This document shows positions 32,980 to 41,916 of a stretch of 64,000 bases of DNA, in pieces. How positions within the stretch are numbered: the stretch's first letter is position 1; every line of letters begins with the position of its first letter. Source of the stretch: Mycolicibacterium mageritense (lineage in GTDB: Bacteria; Actinomycetota; Actinomycetes; Mycobacteriales; Mycobacteriaceae); the NCBI RefSeq assembly GCF_010727475.1, contig NZ_AP022567.1:4030001-4094000 (forward strand), read 5' to 3'. A model generated the notes under the pieces. That model worked only from the letters and a program-made list of their open reading frames with translations, ran no database searches and was not told the DNA's origin. The position numbers were made by a program, and so were the translations under genes.

Positions 32980-33660
32980 CTAGGTCGAAATGCCAAGCGG
33001 CGTCAGGGCCGCGACGAGCCCTTCGGTCCGTTCGGTGGTGGGCAGCGGGTCGACGAGCGCGAACCGGCAACCGACGGCCAGTGCACCGCCGTCGGCCTCT
33101 TCGCTGTCGCCGACCATGAGTGCATCGGCCGGGGCAACTCCCAGCTTGTCCAGCGCCGCGGTGAAGATTGCGGGATCGGGTTTGACCGCGCCCACTTCGA
33201 AGGACAGCACGAACTCGTCGACATCGACGGCGGCGCCGATCGCCTCGAACGCGGGCCGCACGTCGAACGCGATGTTGGACACGACCGCGGTCTTGATGCC
33301 TTGACGCTTAAGGCTTTTCAGCACTCGCGCGGTGTCCGGATAGGCGGTCCAGCTGGCCGGGTCGATCACCCGGTCGTACAGCGACTCGGCGTGATGGTCG
33401 GCGAGCCCCGATTCGCGCAGCACGTGCAGATAGGCCTCGCGGTGCAGATGCGGTGCCAGATCCCGGTTGACCCACGCGTCGTACTGTTCGTCGGTCATCT
33501 CCACCGAGCGTCCGGTCGGCGCGGTGAGCCGACGCATCAGTTCGGCCTGCACGTGCCCGTCGACCGCCCGCTCGTCGACGGCGATACCGGCGAACCAGCT
33601 TTCATCCTCTTCCAGACGGAACAGCGTTCCGGAGAAATCGAACAACACCGCTTTGACCAT
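32980..33660 (-). CDS. HAD-superfamily hydrolase with a DxS nucleophile motif
   Basis: The 226-residue product has motif I VKAVLFDFSGTLFRLE, motif II IKTAVVSNIAF, the motif III lysine in GAVKPDPAIF, and motif IV ALMVGDSEEADG. The second aspartate of the usual DxD is replaced by serine, which should weaken simple phosphatase chemistry. Possible roles are phosphonatase-like, a specialised phosphatase or a non-catalytic protein. ATG at 33660 was chosen at the conserved start; an ATG three codons earlier is possible. Confidence 0.8.
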   Translation of the reverse strand: MVKAVLFDFSGTLFRLEEDESWFAGIAVDERAVDGHVQAELMRRLTAPTGRSVEMTDEQYDAWVNRDLAPHLHREAYLHVLRESGLADHHAESLYDRVIDPASWTAYPDTARVLKSLKRQGIKTAVVSNIAFDVRPAFEAIGAAVDVDEFVLSFEVGAVKPDPAIFTAALDKLGVAPADALMVGDSEEADGGALAVGCRFALVDPLPTTERTEGLVAALTPLGIST

Positions 33661-33805
33661 GACTGCCATCGTGCCAGCACCGGCCCGGTTGGCGGTTCGG
33701 GGAACCCTTGGCGTCACTTCAGCGAATTCTGTGTGCGGCGGGCATACTGCTCGATCAGGATGGCTTGATCGGGGCCGGGCTGCGGCATCCAGGGGAGGTC
33801 GTGCA

Positions 33806-34594
33806 GTGTCGAACCCACATCAGCAGTGGCAACCGCAAGCGCCGCAGCCCGGGCCGTATCAGCCCGGTTCGGACGCGACGGGGCAATCTCAGCAATATCC
33901 GTCGGATCCCAGGTTCCAAGGGCCGCCGCAGCCGTACCCGCCCGACCCGCAGCACTACGGCGTGCCTGTGCCCTGGGGTGGTTACGGTCCGCCACAACCG
34001 GTGCGGCGCGCCCCGGCCTTCGACCTCACGAAGGTCGCCGCGGCGATCGTGGTGATCGCGGGGTTGGCGGCGTTTGTCGCGTCGCTGTTCGCGCTCTACA
34101 GCGTGACCGTCACGCCGGCTGCGGCCAATGTGCCCAACAACGACGCGCCGCCCGGGCAGATCGAGGTGGGCATCGGGTTCTACGACATCGTGCCGTTCGC
34201 GCCGCCCATTGTGGCCGAGGCGATTCCGACGCTCATGGTGCTGGCCGCGCTGACAGCGGCGCACGTGTTGTTCGGCGGTTCGCGGAGCACGGGCGCGCTC
34301 TCGGCGGTGTTCGCCGGGACGGCCACGCTGCTCAGCGTCATGCTGGCGATCGCGAATCCGCTGCCCGCGGTGGAACTCGACGGTCAGATGGCCGACAAGC
34401 TGAACGAGGAGCTCAGCGGCCAGTCGCTCGGCGATCTGATCGATTCGGTGGTAGCGGTCGGTCCCGGCGCAGGCCTGATCGTGGCTCTCGTGTTCGCGCT
34501 GATCGGGTGGATCGCCGCGGCGGTCATGGTGTTTCGCCGGCCACCGCCCGCCGCGCAGCAGCTGCCTGCGCCGAACATGGCGCCCCGGTGGTGA
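33806..34594 (+). CDS. Membrane protein with Pro/Gln-rich N-terminus
   Basis: The 262 residues begin with an unstructured Pro/Gln/Tyr-rich segment of about 68 residues (PQAPQPGPYQPGSD), then four helices (about 75-97, 135-155, 160-180, 220-242). The extracytoplasmic loop contains VGIGFYDIVPFAPP. The next gene, overlapping it, encodes a shorter protein with the same layout and a GFYD motif, so the two are likely paralogues that work together. Function unknown. GTG start. Confidence 0.75.
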   Translation: MSNPHQQWQPQAPQPGPYQPGSDATGQSQQYPSDPRFQGPPQPYPPDPQHYGVPVPWGGYGPPQPVRRAPAFDLTKVAAAIVVIAGLAAFVASLFALYSVTVTPAAANVPNNDAPPGQIEVGIGFYDIVPFAPPIVAEAIPTLMVLAALTAAHVLFGGSRSTGALSAVFAGTATLLSVMLAIANPLPAVELDGQMADKLNEELSGQSLGDLIDSVVAVGPGAGLIVALVFALIGWIAAAVMVFRRPPPAAQQLPAPNMAPRW

Positions 34595-35157
34595 ATTCGC
34601 ATGGTCCCGGCGGCGTCGGCAGGCTGCTGGGCGCGCTGGTCGGCGTGGTCGCGCTCGGCGGGTTGTTCGCGACGCTGCTGCCCGCGTGGGCGCTGACGGT
34701 GTCGCCCAGCGATTACGGGTCCGGCTCCTACGATCTCGACGAGGCCAAGCTGGAGTTGCTCAGTGCCGGCATCAAACTCGACGTGGGGTTCTACGACTGG
34801 ATCGCGTCGTCGGCTCCCGCGGTGGCGGCCGTGCCGATGGCGCTGGCAGTTGTGGCCGCGGTCGCGCTCACGACGACGTTGCGTGGGCCGGACCGGACCT
34901 TGTGGGGCGTCGCGGCCGGCTTTGCGTTGTCCGCGTTGGTCATCGTGCTCGCGACCGCACTGCGCCCGGCCTCCCGCCGGGAGGTCACTGGCCCGCTGGC
35001 GCGCGAATTCGACGCGGGCACCGGGCCGGGGTCCGACCTGGGCGTGGGCGTCGGGCCCGGGCTGGTGGTGTCGGGCATCGTGTTGCTCGCAGTCTGTGCG
35101 CTGGCCGGGTGGCAGTACTTCGCGACGCGCCGCACGGATGTCAGCGGGCCGCTCTAG
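34588..35157 (+). CDS. Membrane protein, paralogue of the preceding gene
   Basis: The product (189 residues from GTG 34588, or one fewer from GTG 34591) has four helices and a first loop with LDVGFYDWIASSAP, resembling VGIGFYDIVPFAPP in the neighbour. It lacks the Pro-rich N-terminal segment. The start overlaps the previous stop, so translation is coupled. Its end overlaps the convergent sigma factor gene by 17 bases. Confidence 0.72.
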   Translation: MVNSHGPGGVGRLLGALVGVVALGGLFATLLPAWALTVSPSDYGSGSYDLDEAKLELLSAGIKLDVGFYDWIASSAPAVAAVPMALAVVAAVALTTTLRGPDRTLWGVAAGFALSALVIVLATALRPASRREVTGPLAREFDAGTGPGSDLGVGVGPGLVVSGIVLLAVCALAGWQYFATRRTDVSGPL

Positions 35158-36391
35158 CCTTGTCGGCCAGCACTTCCCGCTCGCGTTCGTTGTCGGTGAG
35201 CGCCGCCGCGCGCTCGAACTCCGTGGCGGCTTCGGTGTGGCGCCCGAGCCGCGCCAGCAGCTCGCCGCGCACACTCGGCAGCAGGTAGGAGTTCTCCAGC
35301 CCGGTCAGCCCGTCGACGATCGTCAGCGCCTCGGCCGGCCCGGAGTTCATGGCCACCGCGACGGCCCGGTTCAACTGCACGACGGGCGACGGTGCGATCT
35401 GCAGCAGCGCGTCGTAGATCGACACGATGCGGTTCCAGTCGGTGTCGGCCGCCGTGGGCGCGACGGCGTGGCACTCGGCGAGCGCGGCCTGCAGCGCGTA
35501 CGGCCCCCAGCCTGAACCCCGTTGCCGCCGAGCGTCTTCGGCGCGTTGCAGGGCGGCGACGCCACGCTGGATCTGGGCGCGGTCCCACCGGGCCCGGTTC
35601 TGGTCCTCCAGCAGGATCGGCCTTCCGTCGGCCTGCGTGCGGGCGGCGAACCGCGACGCCTGCAACTCCATCAGCGCCACCAGACCGTGCACCTCGGGCT
35701 CGTCCGGCACGAGCGCGGCCAGCACGCGACCCAATCGCAAAGCCTCGGCACACAATTCGTCGCGAATCCAGCGCTGCCCGAACGACGCCGAATAGCCCTC
35801 GTTGTAGATGAGGTAGATGACCGACAGCACTGCCGACAGGCGCTGCGGATACTCTTCGCGCGGCGGCACTTCGAACGGGGCGTTGGCGTCGGCCAGAGTC
35901 TTCTTGGCCCGGGTGATGCGCGCGGCCATGGTCGCCTTCGAGGTCAGGAATGCCCTGGCGATCTCGTCGGTACCGAGACCGCCGACCATCCGCAACGTCA
36001 ACGCGATCTGCGACTCCCGCGACAGCGCCGGGTGCGCGGCGATGAAGATCAGGCGCAGCACGTCGTCGTCGATGCGATCCGGATCCCACGCCTCGTCCAC
36101 GTGCTCGGCGAGTTCGCGCGCCAGCACCGCGTACTTGGCATCCAGGTTCTCCTGGCGGCGCCAATGGTCGATGGCCTTGCGTTTGGCCACCGTCGTGAGC
36201 CAGGCACCCGCATTGCGCGGAACGCCCGACGCCGGCCACTGCGTCAACGCGTCCAGCAGCGCTTCCTGGGCCAGATCCTCCGCGAGCCCGAGGTCGCCGA
36301 CCGCACGCGTCAGCGTGGCCACGATCTTGGCGGCCTCCATGCGCCACACCGCGTCGAGCGTCTCGCGGAGGTCGGCGTTCACCCCACCCAT
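35141..36391 (-). CDS. ECF sigma factor with long C-terminal extension (ECF42 type)
   Basis: The 416 residues contain sigma region 2 (LAEDLAQEALLDALTQWP, WLTTVAKRKAIDHWRRQ), region 4 (RMVGGLGTDEIARAFLTSKATMAARITRAKKTL) and a C-terminal extension of about 200 residues (LSVIYLIYNEGY, LAALVPDEPEVHGLVALMELQASR, and a TPR-like end). This matches the ECF42 class, which usually has a DGPF/YCII-domain partner instead of an anti-sigma factor. Such a gene lies at 38481-38939, beyond fadD8. ATG at 36391 gives the usual N-terminus; a GTG at 36382 is possible. Confidence 0.88.
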   Translation of the reverse strand: MGGVNADLRETLDAVWRMEAAKIVATLTRAVGDLGLAEDLAQEALLDALTQWPASGVPRNAGAWLTTVAKRKAIDHWRRQENLDAKYAVLARELAEHVDEAWDPDRIDDDVLRLIFIAAHPALSRESQIALTLRMVGGLGTDEIARAFLTSKATMAARITRAKKTLADANAPFEVPPREEYPQRLSAVLSVIYLIYNEGYSASFGQRWIRDELCAEALRLGRVLAALVPDEPEVHGLVALMELQASRFAARTQADGRPILLEDQNRARWDRAQIQRGVAALQRAEDARRQRGSGWGPYALQAALAECHAVAPTAADTDWNRIVSIYDALLQIAPSPVVQLNRAVAVAMNSGPAEALTIVDGLTGLENSYLLPSVRGELLARLGRHTEAATEFERAAALTDNEREREVLADKARAAR

Positions 36392-36408
36392 TGTGCTCGG
36401 CAGCGAGG

Positions 36409-38010
36409 CTAGCCCACAGCGCGTGCCGCGCCCTCCCAGAACTGGGCCCGCACGGCCTTCTTGTCGGGCTTGCCGAGCGCGGTCACGGGCACCGAGTCGA
36501 CCACGACCACCTGCTTGGGCGATTGCACGGAGCCCTTGCGTTCCTTGACGGCGGCCTGGATCTCGGCGGTCACCTTGGCGACGGCATCGTCGTCGGAGGG
36601 AACGTCGGGCCGTAGCACGATCACGGCGGTCACCGCCTCGCCCCACTTCTCGTCCGGGGTGCCGATCACACACACCTGGGCCACCGAAGGATGCTCGGCC
36701 ACAACGTCTTCGACCTCCCGCGGGAACACGTTGAACCCGCCGGTGACGATCATGTCCTTGACCCGGTCGACGATGAACCAATAGCCATCCTCGTCCTCGC
36801 GCGCCATGTCGCCGGTGCGCAGCCAACCGTCCTTGAAGGTCTCGGCGGTCGCCTCGGGCAGTTTCCAGTAGCCGCCCGCCAACAGCGGACCGGACACACA
36901 GATCTCCCCGACCTCACCGCGCGGCACCGGGTTGCCCTCGGGATCCAGCAGCGCGGTCCGCGCGAACAGCGTGGGCCTGCCGCACGACGTCAACCGTTTC
37001 TCGTCGTGGTCCCTCTTGCCGAGGTACGAGATCACCATCGGCGCCTCGGACTGGCCGTAGTACTGCGCGAAGATCGGCCCGAATCGCTTGAGGGCCTCGG
37101 CCAGCCGCACCGGATTCATCGCCGAGGCACCGTAATACACGGTCTCCAGCGACGAGAGGTCGCGCGTGTGGGAATCCGGGTGGTCCATCAGCGCGTAGAT
37201 CATCGACGGCACGAGCATGGTCGCGGTGATGCGGCGCTCCTCGATCACGCGCAGCACCTCGGCCGGGTCGAACTTGGGCAGCACGATCATCTCGCCGCCC
37301 TTGACGATGGTCGGCACGAAGAACGCCGCACCGGCATGCGACAGCGGCGTGCACATCAGGAAGCGGGGGTTCTCGGGCCACTCCCACTCGGCGAGCTGGA
37401 TCGTGGTCATGGTGGTGATCGACCGCACGGTGCCCATGACCCCCTTGGGCTTGCCCGTGGTGCCACCCGTGTAGGTCAGCCCACCGATGTGATCGGGCGG
37501 CAGCTCGGCGGCGACCAGCGGGACGGGTGAGTACTTGGCGGCCTCGGCCACCAGGTCGGTCGCCACGCCCTCAAGGGCCGACGGCACCGGGCCGATGGTC
37601 AGCACCTGCCGCAGCGACGGCACCTTCTCGAGCAGTCCGAGTGCCCGTTCGACGAACGCGGGGGTCGGATCGATGATCAACGTCGACACCTCGGCGTCGG
37701 TCAGAACGTAGGCGTGATCGTCGAGAGAACCGAGAGGGTGTAGTGCCGTGCGGCGATAGCCCTGGGTCTGGCCGGCGCCGATGATCATCAGCACTTCGGG
37801 CCGGTTCAGCGACAGCAGCCCGACACCGACCCCGGTGCCCGCCCCGAGCGCCTCGAACGCCTGAATGTACTGGCTGATGCGGTCGGCGAGCTCTCCGCCG
37901 GTGAGCGTGGTCTCACCCAGGAATAGCACCGGTTTGTCTTTGTTGCGTTTAAGTGCGCCCACTGTGAGGTGGCCGGAGTGGATCGGATGGTGCAGTAACG
38001 CATCACTCAT
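36409..38010 (-). CDS. fadD8: Acyl-CoA ligase FadD8-like
   Basis: The 533-residue adenylate-forming enzyme has LTYTGGTTGKPKGVMGT (P-loop), YYGQSEAPM, DGWLRTGDMAREDEDGYWFIVDR and VTALGKPDKKAVR with the catalytic lysine. It activates a carboxylic acid as acyl-AMP and then acyl-CoA; the substrate is unknown. It matches M. tuberculosis fadD8 (Rv0551c) in position, between menB and the Rv0552-type amidohydrolase. ATG at 38010 (MSDALLHHPIHSGHL) was chosen; an ATG two codons upstream also exists. It is followed at 17 bases by the sigma factor, so the two may be co-transcribed. Confidence 0.88.
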   Translation of the reverse strand: MSDALLHHPIHSGHLTVGALKRNKDKPVLFLGETTLTGGELADRISQYIQAFEALGAGTGVGVGLLSLNRPEVLMIIGAGQTQGYRRTALHPLGSLDDHAYVLTDAEVSTLIIDPTPAFVERALGLLEKVPSLRQVLTIGPVPSALEGVATDLVAEAAKYSPVPLVAAELPPDHIGGLTYTGGTTGKPKGVMGTVRSITTMTTIQLAEWEWPENPRFLMCTPLSHAGAAFFVPTIVKGGEMIVLPKFDPAEVLRVIEERRITATMLVPSMIYALMDHPDSHTRDLSSLETVYYGASAMNPVRLAEALKRFGPIFAQYYGQSEAPMVISYLGKRDHDEKRLTSCGRPTLFARTALLDPEGNPVPRGEVGEICVSGPLLAGGYWKLPEATAETFKDGWLRTGDMAREDEDGYWFIVDRVKDMIVTGGFNVFPREVEDVVAEHPSVAQVCVIGTPDEKWGEAVTAVIVLRPDVPSDDDAVAKVTAEIQAAVKERKGSVQSPKQVVVVDSVPVTALGKPDKKAVRAQFWEGAARAVG

Positions 38011-38173
38011 GACCAACAGACTAGAACGTGTTCCAGTCGTGGTGGAGGCGATCCCACGTCGCGGTCGCAGCAGCGGGCCGCAGTGCCGGGCGGTGGGGTA
38101 GTGCGCTACTCGCGTTTTCGCAGGTGAGCGTTCCTACGCTGCTAATCAGCACGTCGCGAGAGGAGGAAGGGAC

Positions 38174-38428
38174 ATGACAAATACACAGTGGAAGACGATC
38201 GCTCCGCTTCCCGCGGCGCTGTTCGTGGCGTTCGGCGCACTGGGTGCCGCGGCGGTCACCGTCGCCACACCCGAGTCGCCCGACGCACCGCAGCTCGGGG
38301 CGCGGTGCCTGTTCGACGACAACCTGTACGGGCACAGCATCGTGCCGCCGGCAAACGGCACCTATCGGCAGGGGCTGTCGTCCATTCGCTTCGCGAGCCC
38401 GGAGCTCGGAGGCTACTGCCACCTGTGA
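38174..38428 (+). CDS. Small secreted protein, 84 aa
   Basis: The N-terminus is a signal peptide (WKTIAPLPAALFVAFGALGAAAVTVA) with likely cleavage near residue 31. The mature part has two cysteines (GARCLFDDNLYG and ELGGYCHL) that could form one disulfide. GAGGAAGG precedes the ATG. No family recognised; small exported disulfide proteins are frequent in mycobacteria. Confidence 0.75.
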   Translation: MTNTQWKTIAPLPAALFVAFGALGAAAVTVATPESPDAPQLGARCLFDDNLYGHSIVPPANGTYRQGLSSIRFASPELGGYCHL

Positions 38429-38438
38429 GGCAACGGCC

Positions 38439-38468
38439 GTCCCCGGCGGGTGAGGGACCGCCGGGGAC
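38439..38468. terminator. Hairpin between convergent genes
   Basis: GTCCCCGGCGG and CCGCCGGGGAC form a perfect 11-bp stem with an 8-base loop. It lies between the stops of the small secreted protein and the DGPF protein. There is no U-tract, which is common for mycobacterial terminators. Confidence 0.65.
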
Positions 38469-38480
38469 CGAGTCGGCGCC

Positions 38481-38939
38481 TCAGCGGTTGGCGGCCTTGC
38501 GGGCCTCGACGGCGATCTTCTCGGCGAGGTCGGCCCGCCATTGGATCTCCTTCTGGATCCACTCGTTGTCCTGCGGAAACTCGTCGGTCTCCGCGACGCG
38601 ACGCACCTCGAGCTTGACGCCGGGGCCCAGCGGGCATTTGCGTGCCCACTGCTTGGCTTCTTCCTTCGACGACACGTCGAGCATCCAGAACCCGTTGAAC
38701 AGCTCCTTGGCCTCGGTGTATGGGCCGTCGGTGACGACGGGCGGGTCGGCGTTGAAGTCCACCACGAAGCCCTCGTCCGGGCCGGTCAGGCCCTCGCCGG
38801 CCAGCATGACACCGGCCTTGATCAGCTCCTCGTTGTAGCGGCCCATCGCCGCGATGATCTCGTTGAAGTCGATGTCCTGCTCCGCCATGGCGGCCTCGGC
38901 TTCGGGGGTGGACCGCATGATCAGCATGTAGCGCGACAT
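38481..38939 (-). CDS. DGPF/YCII-related protein, probable ECF42 partner
   Basis: The 152-residue product begins MSRYMLIMRSTPEAEAAMAE and has MLAGEGLTGPDEG, VTDGPYTEAKELFNGFWML and a further DGPF-type segment, the fold of YCII-related proteins. DGPF genes typically lie beside ECF42 sigma factors and are among their targets. Here the sigma gene is 2.1 kb downstream on the same strand, with fadD8 between. AAGGAG precedes the ATG. A promoter with ECF42-like elements lies 65-95 bases upstream. Confidence 0.88.
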   Translation of the reverse strand: MSRYMLIMRSTPEAEAAMAEQDIDFNEIIAAMGRYNEELIKAGVMLAGEGLTGPDEGFVVDFNADPPVVTDGPYTEAKELFNGFWMLDVSSKEEAKQWARKCPLGPGVKLEVRRVAETDEFPQDNEWIQKEIQWRADLAEKIAVEARKAANR

Positions 38940-39005
38940 TGTTGTCTCCTTCGGTTGGGTGGAAGGGGCCCATTCATTCTTGTTCAGGGTGTCCCTCGCA
39001 TAGGC

Positions 39006-39033
39006 GTCGAACGGCGCCCCGCGAAAATCGACA
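39006..39033 (-). promoter_or_regulatory. Candidate ECF42-type promoter for the DGPF gene
   Basis: On the minus strand TGTCGA (39033-39028) is followed after 18 bases by CGAC (39009-39006). This fits the TGTCGA and CGWC elements I recall for ECF42 promoters. The start of transcription would be near 39000, about 60 bases before the ATG. Confidence 0.45.
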
Positions 39034-39111
39034 TGACGCCCGAAAAATTTTGGGAAGTTTTTGAATCCGCAGGCCAGGGGATCCTTAGAGCCGCTCGATA
39101 GATGTGGATTC

Positions 39112-40290
39112 ATGATCGACGGCGCGCAACCGAAGGTTCCGTTGTGGCGTGTCGGCGCGACGCTGGTGCTCGTGGTCGGGATGCTGGCCGGCGTCTTCGC
39201 CGCCACCCGGTTCGCCAGCCGCCCCATGGTCAGCGTGGGGCCCGTCGTCGGCTACGCGACCGTGCAGGGCCGCGATACCGTGCTGGTCGCGTACGGGCGG
39301 ACCGGCGGGACGATCGGCGCGCCGTTCGGCTCCAACGACACCTGGCAGGAACGCGTGGCCGCGGTGTCGCTGGACAGCGGCGAGCTGTTGTGGGACGTCC
39401 AGCTGCATGGCACGCAGGGGTGGGAGCGTGGCGTGCTCGCGGTGGCCGACGGGCTCGCATACGTCGCGAGCGACCGAGGATTGTCGGTGGTCCGGGTCGA
39501 CGACGGCAGCGTCGTCGTACCGGCTCTCGGTGACGGCGCCTACGTCGAGTCCTTCAACGGTTACAACGTCGATCCGCGGATCAATGCCGTTGTCGCGCTG
39601 ACAGATTCCGGTGAGGTGGAGGCAGTCCCGTTGGGCACGACGGACCTCGCGGCGGTCACCGATGACATCGCCGACGCCTGGCGCACCACACTGGTCGCCA
39701 AGGCGTCCGCGACGGCGGACGCGGATTTCGGCGTCATCCACGTCGATCCGGCCGCCATGCCGCGCGGCATGGAGCTGCCGGGCGGCGACGTCATCTCGGT
39801 GCCCAAGCCCTACCAGTCGCCCGATCCGCAGTTGATGCGTGGCGGGAGAGTGCTCGCGCGGCTCGACGGCCTCACCAAGAGAGAGCTGGTGTACGAGGTC
39901 GTGCGCACCCCGGCCGCGCTCGCCACGCCCGCGCAGCTCAAGGAGGGCACCGACATGTTCAGCCACTACCACTCGTCGGCTGTCCCGCTCGGCATCGACC
40001 ATGGTGTGGCGTTGGTGCGGGGTGAACCCATCGACCACCCAGGCGTCGAGGAGCTGCGACTGTTCGACATCGATACGGGCGACACCCTCGCGGTGGTCGA
40101 TCACCTCGACGGGTTCGTCCGCGCCACCGCTACTCCGAGCGGCGCGATTCTGGTGATCGGCGCCGAGGAGGGCAGCGGTCTGGACAACGACCGGCTGATC
40201 GTCGTGCACCCGGACGGCCGGACCACCCGAACCCAGATCGGCGATACGGATTTCTGGGGACGCACCCGGGCGAACGTCACCACGCCTTAG
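39112..40290 (+). CDS. Membrane-anchored PQQ-like/beta-propeller protein
   Basis: The 392 residues start with a short cytoplasmic segment and one membrane anchor (VGATLVLVVGMLAGVFAATRF, about 14-34). The rest has repeated WD/PQQ-like strands (VAAVSLDSGELLWDVQLHG, GVLAVADGLAYVASDRGLSVVRVDDGS, LRLFDIDTGDTLAVVDHL) suggesting a beta-propeller outside the membrane. Function unknown. It precedes the amidohydrolase by 9 bases and is probably co-transcribed. Confidence 0.75.
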   Translation: MIDGAQPKVPLWRVGATLVLVVGMLAGVFAATRFASRPMVSVGPVVGYATVQGRDTVLVAYGRTGGTIGAPFGSNDTWQERVAAVSLDSGELLWDVQLHGTQGWERGVLAVADGLAYVASDRGLSVVRVDDGSVVVPALGDGAYVESFNGYNVDPRINAVVALTDSGEVEAVPLGTTDLAAVTDDIADAWRTTLVAKASATADADFGVIHVDPAAMPRGMELPGGDVISVPKPYQSPDPQLMRGGRVLARLDGLTKRELVYEVVRTPAALATPAQLKEGTDMFSHYHSSAVPLGIDHGVALVRGEPIDHPGVEELRLFDIDTGDTLAVVDHLDGFVRATATPSGAILVIGAEEGSGLDNDRLIVVHPDGRTTRTQIGDTDFWGRTRANVTTP

Positions 40291-40299
40291 CATCCGGGT

Positions 40300-41913
40300 G
40301 TGAGCGCAGCCGATCTCGTCATGTACGGAACCGTCCTGACCGTCGACGACACGCAACCCACCGCCGAAGCGCTCGCAGTGTCGGACGGGCGCATCGTCGC
40401 CGTCGGGAGCCGTGCCGACGTGCAGGGCTGGGTCGGCCCGGATACCGAGGTGCGCGAGATCGACGGCTGTGTCATGCCGGGATTCGTTGAGGCACATGGC
40501 CACCCGCTGATGGAGGCCGTCGCGGTGTCGGACCGCATCGTCGACATCCGGCCGGTGACGTTGGCCACCGCGGACCAGGTGCTCGACGCGATCCATGCCG
40601 AGGTGGCCAAACGTGGTGCGTCCGGTGCCTACCTCAACGGGTGGGATCCGCTGCTGCAGAACGGTCTGCCCGAGCCCACGCTGGCCTGGCTCGACGGCGT
40701 CGCGCCCGATACCCCGCTGGTCATCGTGCACAACTCGGGACACAAGGCCTACTTCAATTCCGCCGCGGCGGCCTCTGCCGGGCTGAGCCGGGACACCCCG
40801 GATCCCAAGGGCGCGCTGTACGGCCGCGACGCCAACGGAGACCTGGACGGTACGGCCGAGGAGACCGGCGCGGTGTTTCCGCTTCTGGGCGGGGCCATCT
40901 CGGTCAACGACTATCCGGCGATGCTGCAGGCCGAGTGCGCCCGGCTGAACCGGGCGGGCCTCACGACGTGCTCGGAGATGGCGTTCGATCCGATGTTCCG
41001 GCCGCTGCTCGCGCAGTTGCACGACACGTTGACCGTGCGGTTGCGCACCTACGAGATGTCCACGGCCGCGCTGCACACCGACGCCAGCCCGTTCGAGGGC
41101 GACGACGTGGTGCGCCAGGTCGGTATCAAGATCTGGGTCGACGGTTCGCCGTGGGTCGGCAACATCGACCTCACGTTTCCGTACCTTGACACCGAGGCCA
41201 CCCGCACGATCGGCGTGGTGCCCGGATCGTGCGGGCACGCCAACTACACCAAGGAGCAGCTCGCCGAGATCGTCGGAACGTTCTTCCCACAGGGCTGGCA
41301 GATGGCCTGCCATGTGCACGGCGACGCCGGTGTCGACACCATCCTCGACGTCTACGAGGACGCGCTGAAACGCCACCCCCGCGACGACCATCGGCTACGG
41401 CTCGAACACGTCGGCGCCATCACGCCCGAACAGTTGCAGCGCGCCCACGATCTCGGCGTCACGTGCAGCCTGTTCGTCGACCAGATCCACTACTGGGGTG
41501 ACATCTTGGTCGACGGGTTGTTCGGGCCCGAGCGCGGCGAGCGGTGGATGCCCGCAGGGTCCGCGGTTGCCACGGGCATGCGGATCTCGCTGCACAACGA
41601 CCCGCCTGTCACACCGGAAGAGCCGCTGCGCAACATCAGCGTCGCGGTCACCCGTACCGCACCCAGCGGCCGCGTGCTCGGTCCGGAGCAGCGGCTGACC
41701 GTCGAGCAGGCGATCCGGGCGCAGACCATCGATTCGGCGTGGCAGTTGTTCTCCGACAACGTGATCGGCTCACTCGAGGTGGGCAAGTACGCCGATCTGG
41801 TGGTGCTGTCGGCCGACCCGCGCACCGTCGACCCCGAGGCCATCGCGGGCCTGGAGGTGCGGGCCACGTACCTGGCGGGCCGACAGGTCTATGCGGGCGT
41901 GTGCCACAGTTGA
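40300..41913 (+). CDS. Amidohydrolase family 3 protein (Rv0552-like, YtcJ type)
   Basis: The 537-residue product has CVMPGFVEAHGHPLMEA (HxH metal site), the long insertion typical of amidohydrolase 3, CHVHGDAGVDTILDVYE and LRLEHVGAITPEQ with further metal-binding histidines, and a C-terminal LEVGKYADLVVLSADP. These enzymes hydrolyse amide or ester bonds of small molecules; the substrate is unknown. Rv0552 holds the same place beside fadD8. GTG start. The TetR gene follows 3 bases after the stop. Confidence 0.85.
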   Translation: MSAADLVMYGTVLTVDDTQPTAEALAVSDGRIVAVGSRADVQGWVGPDTEVREIDGCVMPGFVEAHGHPLMEAVAVSDRIVDIRPVTLATADQVLDAIHAEVAKRGASGAYLNGWDPLLQNGLPEPTLAWLDGVAPDTPLVIVHNSGHKAYFNSAAAASAGLSRDTPDPKGALYGRDANGDLDGTAEETGAVFPLLGGAISVNDYPAMLQAECARLNRAGLTTCSEMAFDPMFRPLLAQLHDTLTVRLRTYEMSTAALHTDASPFEGDDVVRQVGIKIWVDGSPWVGNIDLTFPYLDTEATRTIGVVPGSCGHANYTKEQLAEIVGTFFPQGWQMACHVHGDAGVDTILDVYEDALKRHPRDDHRLRLEHVGAITPEQLQRAHDLGVTCSLFVDQIHYWGDILVDGLFGPERGERWMPAGSAVATGMRISLHNDPPVTPEEPLRNISVAVTRTAPSGRVLGPEQRLTVEQAIRAQTIDSAWQLFSDNVIGSLEVGKYADLVVLSADPRTVDPEAIAGLEVRATYLAGRQVYAGVCHS

Positions 41914-41916
41914 GCT

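Noticed and set aside
39085..41391. A minus-strand open frame of 768 codons
   Set aside because: It is antisense to the PQQ-like protein and amidohydrolase genes, with no recognisable motif.
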